Positions 43,479-53,524 of a DNA stretch of 64,000 bases are shown here, piece by piece (the first letter of the stretch is position 1; every line of letters begins with the position of its first letter). The DNA is from Fistulifera solaris. Lineage: Eukaryota > Bacillariophyta > Bacillariophyceae > Naviculales > Stauroneidaceae. The notes under the pieces were generated by a model. The model did no database searches, was not told the origin of the DNA, and saw nothing but the letters and a program-made list of their open reading frames with translations. The translations under genes and the position numbers were made by a program. The stretch is taken from the NCBI GenBank assembly GCA_030295235.1, contig AP026141.1:434001-498000 (forward strand), given 5' to 3'.

Positions 43479-46079
43479 ATGAAGCTCCTTGGCGTCTCCT
43501 CCATTCTCACATCCTTCGCTCTTCAGTCGATCTGGCTGGATGTAGCCAAAGCGAACGTTTGCATGATGCTCTATCAGATGGCCGGTGCGTATCTTTCATA
43601 TGTCTCGCGCGTCATCGGATTCGACTTCTGTCACTCACTCACCTTCCTTCTTAGACAACGATCTCGAGTACTTCATTCGACAGGATAACAACGAACTGAT
43701 TAACTCGGCTGCTGTTCGCGAGCCTACTTTGACCACCTGGGTGTACTTCGATAGCCGCAATTACGGCACCGCCGAAGATATCACGGTACCTTTGGAAGAT
43801 GTGTTTGCCCCGGATGGAACTCCTCTCGCAGAAAAACTTGAAGGCAGTCTGTACATGACCTGGGATCATGCCAGAGAACAGATGATCGTTAATGCATCTT
43901 CGACGGCCGAGTTGAACGGCGACGATCCTCAGACTCTGTTCGACTTTTTGGCGTACGCATTGACCGACTGCGTCGCTCGTGGCTCCACCGAGTACATGTT
44001 GATTTTGTCTTCGCACGGTAGTGGAATGTTCGGGTTTGGAGGGGACGAGAATGTGGCGCGTCGTCGTCGTATGGCGCAGGCGAATCAAAATATCGTCAAC
44101 GCGGTGCAGTCAGCCCTCGGTGCTGTGGAGGGCGCGCCCGCCAAATTGGACGTTCTGGGATTCGATGCTTGCTTGATGCAAGCGGTCGATGCTCTCGACG
44201 AATACCACAACATTACAAAGTACTACATTGCCAGTGAAGCTGTGGAGCCCGGTCACGGTATGATTCTGATTGGTTTGTTTGCTTGGATTGTGTTACACCC
44301 CTCTCACTCGTCGACTACTTCGTCTCGTCACAGGCTGGGCTTACAACTTTCTGGAGCCCTCTGCTACTGCTCTGGAATACGCTACCAATTTCCATGACAA
44401 CTTTCTGGGGCAAACACAGGGTTCGGACGTCCACATGACCCCCAAGACAATGGCCATTGTTGATGCGGACCTTTTCATTCCGTTTCTCAATGCGTGGGAT
44501 GCACTGTTTTCGCAGCTCAGCATTGAAATTGCGAATGACAAGAACGTGCACACGATCATGCAACGTTCTCGTCTAAACACGTTGGCTTTTATGGGTGCCA
44601 CCGATACTTCGGATACCAACACACCGTCGGCAATGGATATTGGAAGCTTTTTCGAAACGTTCCGCACTCTTTGTTCGATTGATCCGAACAGCGAAGTTGA
44701 AACTTTGATGGCAGCGGCCGAAACTGCTTATGCTGCCATGTTCGTCTCGCGAGGAAACGGTCCAGGAACACCACCCGCATCCGGTATGCACATCCTGTGG
44801 CCGCAGCGCCAAGTTTACGAACAATATGACCTGTCCGTGATTATCGAAAGTGATAGTCTTGCTGCAACAGGCGATGCTCCCAATTGGATTAACTTCTTAA
44901 TGACTTTCTATCAAGCCCCCGCTCCTGAAGCTGTCAGTGAGAATTCGGTTTGTCAACAATCTATCGTCTCGGACCTTGAGGCAACCGCGGATGGTAGCCT
45001 GCTTTTGAATCCCGCAGTTGAGGGAACTGACAGTGGAGTTGCCGCATCCAGCGCATTGGCAATCGGAACCGATGAAATCTATGTGAACTATGGTATCGAC
45101 ATTACGTTCCTCATGGACGGCCGCCTTCGCCATCTCAAAGAAACCATTCCTTCCATGGCTAGCGCCAATCGCAAAACGAGCAACCACCCCTCAAGCCCCG
45201 CTGGGAGAACGCTCAAAGACGTTTGCAAACGGAAACCGGTGATTATTTTATTTTGTTCGGTGGTGATGTTCTTGGTGCATTTGAAGGACCCGAGTTTGTC
45301 GCAACCTGGGACAAGAACTTTTATCTCCTTGGCAACAGCGAATCGGCGGAACAAGTTTACGCCACGGATGGTGAAAGTGGACTGAAAAGCATTCCTGTCA
45401 TGTACTTTTCTAGCAGTACCCCGATCACCGCCGACAGCATTCCCCTCGGCACTACCATTGAGCAAGCAGCGGCTTTGGGCGGTATCTTTGGTTTTCTCAC
45501 CGTCTCTCTCGCAGATGCCGTAGAATCTGTTATCAGCAACTACGTCCTTTACACGTTCGATGCAACAACGGGAGCTCTCAGTGAAACCCCCGCCTCGGCT
45601 GGAGGTCAAATTACCCCCGTCCTTTTTCGGAACTTGTCGTTGGCGATGTGGTGGTTACTGAACTGGTCGGTGGCTTTGGAAGTACCATTTTCCCTTGGGG
45701 CTCGGATGCTGTTGTCGACGTTGTCGTTGTTGATGCGATCACTTGGATCAGCCAATTCGATGGGTTAGATTCTGTTGTGGTTGACATGACTGCGTACGAT
45801 AACGATGTCCAAGACGGTGTGGACTTCTTTTCAGCGTATGTAACATCTAGTGAGCTTGGAGGATCGACTGCTGGACCCCCTACTGCAGAAGCACCGTCTG
45901 CTGGACCTCCAACCGCTGGACCTCCTACCGCCGATGCTCCTTCTGCGGGTCCTCCCACGGATACACCTCCCACTGGAGATGCTCCCGCTGCTGCACCCAC
46001 TAGTGGAAGTATCGGAAGTCGCTTCATGTTGTGGACGGCTTCACTGTTTATCCCCGCTGTGATGCTCGTGTTGTTCTAG
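43479..46079 (+). CDS. Clostripain-type (C11) cysteine protease with Pro-rich stalk and GPI-like C-terminus (two frame changes)
   Basis: Secreted or surface cysteine peptidase of the C11 clostripain family, related to caspases and gingipains. Exons 43479-43584, 43655-44257 and 44334-46079 (introns 70 and 76 bp, phase 1). The signal peptide (SILTSFALQSIWLDVAKA) is followed by VCMMLYQMADNDLEYF, the family's opening strand. The catalytic His is in MLILSSHGSGMFGFGGDE and the catalytic Cys in LDVLGFDACLMQAVDAL; WAYNFLEPSATALEYATNF follows. The C-terminus has repeats of (A/T)GPPTAEAPSA type and a terminal hydrophobic segment, as expected for a GPI-anchored protein. The frame changes at A4 45173-45176 and near T5 45623-45627; one extra base in each joins the pieces. 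C11 enzymes usually cleave after Arg or Lys; specificity here is unknown. Confidence 0.8.
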
Positions 46080-46682
46080 ATGCAGACGAGTCATTATTGA
46101 CAAACTAGAATGATTAGCGGGTCTAGAGTAGCGAATGCCTAAATAATACAGTAACTAGTCTATCACAGGATCGCGAAACGTTCGTCCTTTGTGTAAGCAG
46201 AATGGGTACTTAAGCTAGGAAATCGATGACGAATGATGATTCGTTTTCACGATTATTCATGAATCATCAAGTGTCATGAGTCATGAGAGTCATGTTTCGT
46301 GAGCGGGGCAAGAATCAATCGTGAGACGTGCAGACGGAGTCACAATTATTCGACGGACGGTCATTGAAAGAGTCATTTGCCGCATGCCAGACTACATTAA
46401 AGGCTAGTGTAGCTGGTTGGCTCGCCGTTGAAATAAATCATTGTCGCAGAGGCTTTCTAAAATTTAGTCCGAAATAGTCATCGTTTGGAAGCTCTCTTGC
46501 AACGAAGATCTTGCCAAGAAATTCGTCGAGCGTCGGCGCAAAAGAGACACTTTTTCTGCAAACGCTAGCGATGTCCAAGAGCAGCTCAAAACTTTGTCAG
46601 CAATCAGCAAATCTACGAAATTCATTCATCTGACCAATCGTTTGAATAGTAAGAGCTTCCCGAATAATTTTATCGACTCACT
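46080..46682. other. Intergenic region
   Basis: No gene. Around 46225-46310 there is a dense run of ATGA/TCAT-containing words that make short imperfect inverted repeats; no function can be assigned. Confidence 0.45.
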
Positions 46683-47536
46683 ATGACCGAAACTTCCCGA
46701 CCCGCCGTCAACATGGACCAGAAACTCGCGTTGAACGCGCAAATCGTTTCAATGGCTTTCGACCAGTTGAGTCCTCGCTCCCAAGTTGACGTCGTGTCGA
46801 GGAACATCCGCAGCAGGGCAAATCAGACAACGACAGAGTGGAATGTCGGTGCCAGTGGCGGTGGTGGTACTTTCCAAGAAGTCTGGCCGAGTCATCTTCC
46901 TCGACCGCCGTCGCGCAAAGGGTTACGGTCGACGAGGACGACGACAACCCGAATGCTCCACGTGTTGTGATCTTTCAGGCAACAACACAAGAAGGAATTT
47001 CCCTAGTTCGCGCCATGTCCGACAGAGGACTCAAAGTCAATGCCGTGGTACGTGTTACTTCCAACCCGAAAACGAAGAAGTTGATCAAAATGAAAGGAGT
47101 CACCGTCAAGGTTGCCGATCTCAATAACCTGGAAGCCGTGCAAATGGCCGCCCAAGGCTGCCAGCAAGCTTTCCTCGTTACCAAATACTGGGGACGCTTC
47201 GAAAATCCCATTGAAGAAGGCATGGCTCGTGTGGTTCTCCAAGCCTGTTCGGAGGCCGGTGTCACCCGTCTGGTTCTAGCATCCTTCGAGGATACCACGG
47301 AACTCCGCAACCGCGGCCTCAAGTCCCAGCTTCGCCCTACGGCCGATGGTCGTATCTTCCCGAACTTTGATACTATGGCATCCATTGATGCCCAGGCCAA
47401 GAAGGTCAATGTTCAGCTTACACACATGTTCACCAGTTTCTTGGACGAAGCCGACAAGAAGCGTTCACTGATCTTGATCCGTGGAGGCAACGGCAAGATC
47501 ATTACCCAGTCTCACGTGCAAGCATTGAAGAAGTAA
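46683..47536 (+). CDS. NmrA/atypical SDR-like Rossmann protein (frame change near 46876)
   Basis: Probable NAD(P)-binding or regulatory Rossmann protein. The N-terminal 60 residues (MTETSRPAVNMDQ) are not conserved-looking. The core reads PRVVIFQATTQEGISLVRAM (modified nucleotide-binding loop), VNAVVRVTSNPKTKKL, GVTVKVADLNNLEAVQMA (typical NmrA strand with acidic D), QQAFLVTKYW and TRLVLASFEDT. The classic G-x-x-G-x-x-G is altered to QATTQEG, so cofactor binding may be changed or lost. The protein is shorter (about 285 residues) than usual NmrA proteins. The frame moves by one near 46874-46879; one extra base would join TFQ to RSLAESSSST. Alternatively translation starts at 46838 and the upstream frame is spurious. 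Function unknown. Confidence 0.62.
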
Positions 47537-47791
47537 TAATGAGCACAGATATGCCTCTCTAAGTAGGATAGTAATAACTTTTGTGAAAAACGAAGCATCT
47601 TTATATTCATGAAAAAACATTCTATAGTATTTGGCTAAACACTCCACCGAAAATTCCGAAAAGTGAGCTCAGCTCGATACCTAGAACATTAGAAAACAAA
47701 TTATCAGTTGAATAATTAGGTGTTTGATGTAAGCACTGCAATTCAAAGGGCGACGGCCTGTAGTTCATGGCTAAGAAGACTCCTGAGTGCT

Positions 47792-48118
47792 CTACTTCTT
47801 TAAAGAACTTTTTTCTTTTTTCTCTGATGATAATTTCTTCTTTTTCTTTTTCTTCTCTTTCTTAGTTGTTTTGAGTGGCGGTGCTTCCTCGTCGTCATCG
47901 TCTCCACCAAAGTGATCGGCTCTGGCCTCATTCAATTCTTGGTCAGCCCTCTTGGCAGCTGTAACCCATGAATTGATTTTAATACACATGCAAATCCCTC
48001 CAAGAATAACGACGCAAAGGACAATGGCGTAAGCCATGTCGTTGTCCGTCACACTCAATTGGCGCTCCAGAAGATACTCATCTTCCGAAAGGTCTCGGTC
48101 GAAATTTCGAAGTGGCAT
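47792..48118 (-). CDS. Small single-pass membrane protein with acidic and lysine-rich tail
   Basis: 108 residues, not recognised. N-terminal NFDRDLSEDEYLLERQL is acidic, then one transmembrane helix (AYAIVLCVVILGGICMCI), a short basic/acidic segment (GGDDDDEEAPPL) and a C-terminal block of lysines (TKKEKKKKKKK then SSEKKEKSSLKK). The start is Met 48118. The coding strand has many A-runs, so its 3' end may be affected by the frame problem described for the window. Confidence 0.5.
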   Translation of the reverse strand: MPLRNFDRDLSEDEYLLERQLSVTDNDMAYAIVLCVVILGGICMCIKINSWVTAAKRADQELNEARADHFGGDDDDEEAPPLKTTKKEKKKKKKKLSSEKKEKSSLKK

Positions 48119-48704
48119 ATCTCTAATGATAGTGAAATCTCAAAACACAGAATACTGGGGGCAGGTTACAAAGAGCTATCTTCTAGATTATTCGATGTGA
48201 ATGATCGCAAAGAGGATTTTGATTTCATCAAAAATATCATCATCAACAACAAAAAGGGGGGCGAAATAAATTTTGATTCCGTCTCCGTTCTTCATTCTTG
48301 TCATTCGCGATCATCACAAACATCCGTGAACCAGAAGTCCAGAATGTGAGATTAAAATGACCGTTGTCTATGGTATAATGTGTACATTGCGACAATTCGG
48401 TGTTCCATGAGCGAACACGAGTGCCGCTCGTATTAGAATAACGTACATAGCAAAAGACTGATACTACACTTATGCTTAGAGTCTCCCTTCACTTCAATCA
48501 CAACAGATTTGATAGTTTTTAGTACGTAAAAGCTGTCAGTGCAGTAAGGTTATAGTTCACATCTCCCGACGTCCGACGTCACGCGTTCTCATTTCGACTT
48601 CACTGGGTCAACACTCTAGTAGCTAAAGTTGGCAACAGTGACCTAGCAAGGGTAAAGATTGCTTTCTCTATCGTTCCAACAAAAGACACGTAACATAAAG
48701 ACAG
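48119..48704. other. Intergenic region
   Basis: Between the small membrane protein gene and the 3' end of the scramblase gene (both minus). No supported gene, RNA or repeat. Confidence 0.5.
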
Positions 48705-49508
48705 TTAGTTAATAACAATCATATCAAGTGTTGAATCAAGGACACGGAATACGGAGAAAGAATGATGTTTACTTCTCTTGAAGAACGTTGCATTCACCAA
48801 CAGCGCAGATCCCATCAAGAGGGCCTTCTGAGTTACATTGGCGTCACTAGGGAAAGTAACATCGAATGCATCCGAGTCGGTGAATACTTCGACCATGAGA
48901 CTCTTGGGAACTTTGACAATCTTTCCGAGCATCTTGGCGTTCGATCCGTTCGTTCTGTTGTCCTTGGCATCAAAGATCCAGAAGGGAACCTTGCAGCAGC
49001 CCTTTCCGCAGCACGGGTTGCCCTCAGTGAAGCAGTTGACGCACATTCCGCAGCAACAGGTGGGAGGGTGGAGCTTGTAGATCTCTTCGTTCTGAGCTCC
49101 GTAAATCTTGAACTCAGGAACGCAATAATAGCAAGTTTCTTTGATCGATCCCATAGACTGCCCTCCAGAAGTCATGATCAACTCTTGGTAGCAGCAGCAC
49201 TTGCAAAAGCCAGCCGCGCAGCGGCACGGGCGCTCCACCGAGAGAAGCTCAGCATCCGAATTGAGCTCCTTGACCTGCGCGGTGAACGGATAGATGGGCT
49301 TGCAGAAGATGCGGCAGCAGCAGTTGGCATCATCCAAGGATTGAGCGACTTGATTGTCTCCGATGAAGTACTTGAACTCAGTACGGGCCTCGCAGCCGAA
49401 GCACTCCTGCAACCAACCTCGTCGGGTCTGGCGGATGCTCATACTCGCAGTGCCACTCAAGTGGGCCTGGAGGGCGTCGGTTCCGCGGTCCATCTCTTGC
49501 TTCTGCAT
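48705..49508 (-). CDS. Phospholipid scramblase-like protein
   Basis: Member of the PLSCR/Tubby-like fold family, reported to bind Ca2+ and move lipids between leaflets. 267 residues, single exon, start Met 49508. The motifs follow the family: GWLQECFGCEARTEFKYF, RIFCKPIYPFTAQV, CRCAAGFCKCCCYQEL (Cys-rich, typically palmitoylated), MGSIKETCYYCVPEFKIY, CCGKGCCKVPFWIFD, DAFDVTFPSDANVTQKALLM and a terminal hydrophobic helix (GSALLVNATFF). The many cysteines are the lipidation region. A minus-strand ORF covering the same DNA has no independent support. Human PLSCR proteins are about 230-330 residues, so the length is normal. Confidence 0.85.
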   Translation of the reverse strand: MQKQEMDRGTDALQAHLSGTASMSIRQTRRGWLQECFGCEARTEFKYFIGDNQVAQSLDDANCCCRIFCKPIYPFTAQVKELNSDAELLSVERPCRCAAGFCKCCCYQELIMTSGGQSMGSIKETCYYCVPEFKIYGAQNEEIYKLHPPTCCCGMCVNCFTEGNPCCGKGCCKVPFWIFDAKDNRTNGSNAKMLGKIVKVPKSLMVEVFTDSDAFDVTFPSDANVTQKALLMGSALLVNATFFKRSKHHSFSVFRVLDSTLDMIVIN

Positions 49509-50181
49509 GGTTTCTTTTGCTTGAACGAGTACGAGCTTTATTGATTTAAAACGTTGTTCGACAAGACTAGAAACGTGATTGTGGTGCGCTCACTGGTCCA
49601 TAGTTGGCAAACGAAAGTCATGAGGGGTAAAACGCTGCACGCGTATCTTTGGAGATGACTTTCAAGATCAAAAATCAAAACTGAGAATTGACCAGTTGAC
49701 CAGCGACAGCGACGAGCCAAAAAACAAAAAACGGAACGATGGAAAACAGTACTGTTGAAGATCGGCGCGCGCGCCGCTAAAGTCTGAAGTTCACGTTTTC
49801 ATTCATTATACAGAACAAAGTCAAAGAATACAGTCGTAAGTCGTAAGTCATAGTAGTCATCGGTCCAATAATTGTTTGCTACAAGTACAGTACATACTCC
49901 GGAGTACTACATACTGGAAACCTATTCAGAAAACGAACTACTTAAAAATTTATATTGAACAAAATTTTTGGCTTTCGACTTCCGATGTCCAGTGTCAGTG
50001 TCTGTTGTCTGTACTTCACTCCTCAAGTCAGTAAACCTTCGATCGTCGATCGTCGATCGTCAACCATCATCGATCATCGATCATCGATAACAAAACCGCG
50101 CTTCCTTTTGCCTCCCGTCAATTATTTTTCACTTTTTCCAATCTCCACACGGGGCTTTGTGATCGCTCGGAAAGAGATGCA
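49509..50181. other. Divergent intergenic region with CGATCGT/ATCGATC microrepeats
   Basis: It separates the scramblase gene (minus) and the thioesterase gene (plus). At 50040-50090 short tandem units cgatcgt and cgatcat recur, making a run of GATC-containing inverted repeats. No gene is supported. Confidence 0.5.
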
Positions 50182-50892
50182 ATGTTTTACGCTTCCAGTA
50201 CTTCCTTGATGAGACGGGGAGGAAGTCTGGTGCCGTTAGTTTCCGCTCTTGTTGCAGGGTGCTGCGCCTTTCAATCAGAAAGATCGCGAGTCCGACGCCC
50301 TGCGTATTGTCTTGATAGCTTATCGCACGAGCCAGTTCACGTCCCTTCTTTCTCGACGCCTTCAACTCATGCTATTTACGGGAGCTTGCTGACAGCTCAA
50401 AATGGCATTTTATCGTACAACGTCTTCCGTTTAACAGTGTCACGACCATGGATTAAAAGTTACAGAGACCAATGGCTGACGCAACAAAAGACTGGCAAGG
50501 AAATTGAACCCGATTTACTTCGAGAAATGCCGATACCTTTGGTGGAATCCATTGTACAGTTAGGTACAGCGCTGGATGGTCATGTTGGTACGGTACATGG
50601 GGGTATACTGTCATTGCTGATCGACGATCTTTTGGGATATGCGTTTGAGGCTCTGGGCATCACTTATGCCGTTACTGCAAACCTCTCCATTGACTTTCGA
50701 TCGCCAGTTCCGGCCGGATCAAAGGTCAAGCTCAGGGCCGTACTGACTGGATGGGAAGGCAGGAAGCTGTACTTCAATGTACACCTCACTGACCCCGAGA
50801 CGGACAGGTTGCACTGTGAAGCTGTGTCCTTGTTCATCATCCCTCGAGAAGCACACGAAAAGCTTTTACAAAATGGGTTCATGAAGCTCTAA
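50182..50892 (+). CDS. Hotdog-fold thioesterase (THEM4-like)
   Basis: Probable acyl-CoA or acyl-ACP thioesterase. 236 residues. The hotdog core has the family motif DGHVGTVHGGILSLLIDDLL, then FEALGITYAVTANLSIDFRS, VPAGSKVKLRA and LTDPETDRLHCEAVSLFI, as in THEM4/PaaI-type enzymes (the G-(x)-HGG motif and a downstream acidic residue). The N-terminus (LVPLVSALVAGCCAF then QSERSR) resembles a signal peptide with an ASAFAP-like end, so plastid or secretory targeting is possible, not certain. Single exon, no frame break. The substrate cannot be inferred from sequence. Confidence 0.78.
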   Translation: MFYASSTSLMRRGGSLVPLVSALVAGCCAFQSERSRVRRPAYCLDSLSHEPVHVPSFSTPSTHAIYGSLLTAQNGILSYNVFRLTVSRPWIKSYRDQWLTQQKTGKEIEPDLLREMPIPLVESIVQLGTALDGHVGTVHGGILSLLIDDLLGYAFEALGITYAVTANLSIDFRSPVPAGSKVKLRAVLTGWEGRKLYFNVHLTDPETDRLHCEAVSLFIIPREAHEKLLQNGFMKL

Positions 50893-50996
50893 ATTATTTG
50901 AGACAGCGCTTACATTTACGATATCATATGGAAACATCTCCACTGGCTATGGTCGTGTAATGACTCATAGTTCTGGTTTGAGTTGCGTCTCAAGTT

Positions 50997-53189
50997 CTAA
51001 ATGTTGGCGAATCTCTCAATTCGCAGTTTATGAAGCAATTGAATATGCAGGTGTCGGTCTTCATGTTTCGAACGGATCCACGATTTTGTCACTGCGAGGA
51101 GCAATTCCAGTGTTGGACCTTCGCCGATCTTTTGACTATGACAGAGCTGATCCATCTCGAAGAGCAATTCCTCGGCGCGTTCTGGGTCGTTATTAGACGC
51201 CATGCTCATTACGATGCGCGAATAGGTGACAGAGCGTGGGCGAATGCTGCGAAACTTCTGTGAGGAATGGAGGTCCCACATGTGTCGTAGAAGGGCTTCG
51301 GCTCGATGAGGATCTGCGTCGTTTTTGTATGATCCAGTCCAGCTGTTTAAAACAATTTCAAACAACTTTGAATTCGGTTTGGCTTTTGATTTCCACCCAA
51401 ATAATCCTCGCACATCTCTCGCAGAAGCGATTCGGCACGGTCGGGGTTTCCATTCTTGGCCAGAGCACTGATACACGTTGTGTATTTTATCACGTCCGGG
51501 CAAGCAGCTTCATCGCCTTCATTAAACTGCTCTTTCATCCAATACAAACATTTGAGAGCTTGGGAAACACCTTCTGGATGCTTGGAAGACGCCCTAAAGT
51601 AAAGCAAAGGTGTGAGATTATCAAGAGTGTAATAGTATCAGTTTCGGAAAGTACTTACCATGTCTTCAAAAGCAGACAGTATGTATACGGATCGGGCGCA
51701 ATGTTCAAGATTCTTTCTTTGCAGAATTCAAGCATGCGAAGAACTATAGTTTGAGCTTTGTAAGGCGCGATATCCTCCGTCGATTTGGACCACATGGCCA
51801 TGATCGTATTGAAATTGCGAATCTTTGGCTCCGCGAAATTATTTCCCGTGAGAAAGTCATGAACCATTGCCCAGAGTAGTTCTTCTGCGCGATTATTTGT
51901 CGTCGCATTCTTGGTGAAAATGTTGATGACATTTGAGTATAAAATCGCGTCTGGTTGCAAACCGCTCTCACCGGCCATGTATCGGCTCTCCATTTCACGG
52001 AACAAACGATCGGCTCGCTCTGCGGCTTCGTGGCGATTCGATTCCGCCCAGCAATGGAAGGCAACGGTATACGAAAAAGCGTCGGGTTTGCAGTTAGGAA
52101 GAGCGCCGGTGTCCGAGAGTCGATTCATTGTTCCGAGAATCTTCTCACAACGCTCTGGACCGTCTGGCGATTTCGATTTTCGCCAAGCATGTAAGATATT
52201 AGTGTAAATTTTCGCGTTCGGCTCAGCATTTGCGTTGCCCTTCTCGAAATCCTGATGCATAAGCGTCAGGATGTGTTCAGCAGCGTGTGCATCGCCCATT
52301 TCAGCGTAGGCGTGAATGACGGCGTTGAAGCATGCTCCATCGGGACGATACTTGGATCGCTTGTGCTCAAAATCGTCGATCATTTTACGCAGCATTCGTT
52401 CCGACAGCTTTGCTCCGTCAATAGGATTTCCCGTCTTTGCTGCATCTCGGATGGCTCGACCAAAATCAGCAGGCGTTTGAATCTTCTCAGGAAACTGCGA
52501 ATAGACCAAGTTTTCCGTTTCGACATTCGAACCATAATAGTAGCTTTGTACGGGGAGCTTCGGTGGGGGTGGAGGCAAATTTGCACGCACCGCATGAGCA
52601 AACGAAACTGGTTTCTCTCCTTGTGTTGCGACTCCCGTGATCCGAGTGGGGACTGCAGGATGACCAAGAATCGATAGATTAGACCCTTGTAGTGAGTCTG
52701 AAAAAGAGGTAAGCTTTGCTTCGGCGGCAGCTTGTGGGTCAATAGAGCTCCTTGTGTTGCGCTTCCCGTGATCTGAGTGGGGACTGCGGGATGACCAAGA
52801 ACCGATAGATTAGACCCTCCTAGTGTGTCGGAAATAGGAAATGAGCTTTGCTTCGGTGGTAGCTTTTGGGTAAATAGAGTAGGAAGTGAGGAGCGTTCTT
52901 GGGATGCGAAGATGGGCGGGTCCGAAATGCTCTTGCTGAGTACGCTTTGCCAGGCCAAATTCGCTGTATTCTCACTTGGCAGGTCAATACTGGTCGAACG
53001 ATAAGTGAAATTAGTCACGTTTCCCCCAAAGCTGCTTTGAAGAGGAGGCACGTTTTCCTTGTCAGCAGCTGTGGATGCAAATCGAATCGGCTGTCGCTGC
53101 TTCTTGCCTGGCTCATATGCAGGGTCCCATGAGTCCGATTCCGGGACCGGCGGTTGATGGATATTAGTGTTTCGTGGACGGAAAGCCAT
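50997..53189 (-). CDS. Pentatricopeptide repeat (PPR) protein with 44-residue tandem repeat (two frame changes)
   Basis: RNA-binding protein of the PPR class, probably acting in an organelle. The start at 53189 gives MAFRPRNTNIHQPPVPESD, a low-complexity N-terminus holding two 44-residue copies (KLPPKQS, NLSVLGHPAVPTQITG). The C-terminal two-thirds are PPRs of about 35-38 residues: CFNAVIHAYAEMGDAHAAEH, YTNILHAWRKSKSPDGPERC, YTVAFHCWAESNRHEAAER, YSNVINIFTKNATTNNRAEE, YTTCISALAKNGNPDRAESL and YSRIVMSMASNNDPERAEEL. The intron is 51594-51658 (65 bp, phase 2). Frame changes occur at A5 52701-52705 and T4 51384-51387 (plus strand); adding one base to each restores the reading. No plastid presequence is clear; a mitochondrial signal is possible. 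Confidence 0.82.
52617..52879. repeat. Two-copy coding tandem repeat, 132 bp
   Basis: Copies start at 52617 and 52748. The second is 132 bp (44 codons); the first is 131 bp, missing one base in its A5 run relative to its partner. About 85 percent identity by eye. Confidence 0.85.
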
Positions 53190-53524
53190 ATTTTATCAAT
53201 AAAACTGCTTATGCTGCTATTTTATGCTCCATTTGCAAATGCTTCGCGTTTCCAGCATGATGTTGTTGATGATGGAAACGTTTTGTTCTTTCATCTCTCC
53301 TCGTACCAGGGTACGTAGTATCCAAAACCGCAGTCACAGTCGGGTACTTAATAGTTCACTTTGAAGTCGGCGCTATAGGCTCGTGGAGTACCTCAAGCTT
53401 GGCCTCAAATAGTGGTGCGACAAGAAGTGGAAAATTGTCTATGATATCTCGCGTGCAGTGCTAAACCATAGTTTTTAGAAGCGATTATCTTTATGTACCA
53501 CTATTTACAATGTAATTCATCCTC
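53190..53524. other. Intergenic region
   Basis: Lies between the start of the PPR gene and the 3' end of the LRR-type gene (both minus). Nothing recognised. Confidence 0.45.

Noticed and set aside
48762-49544. 260-codon plus-strand frame across the scramblase gene
   Set aside because: It is the antisense shadow; the minus strand has the full scramblase motif set.
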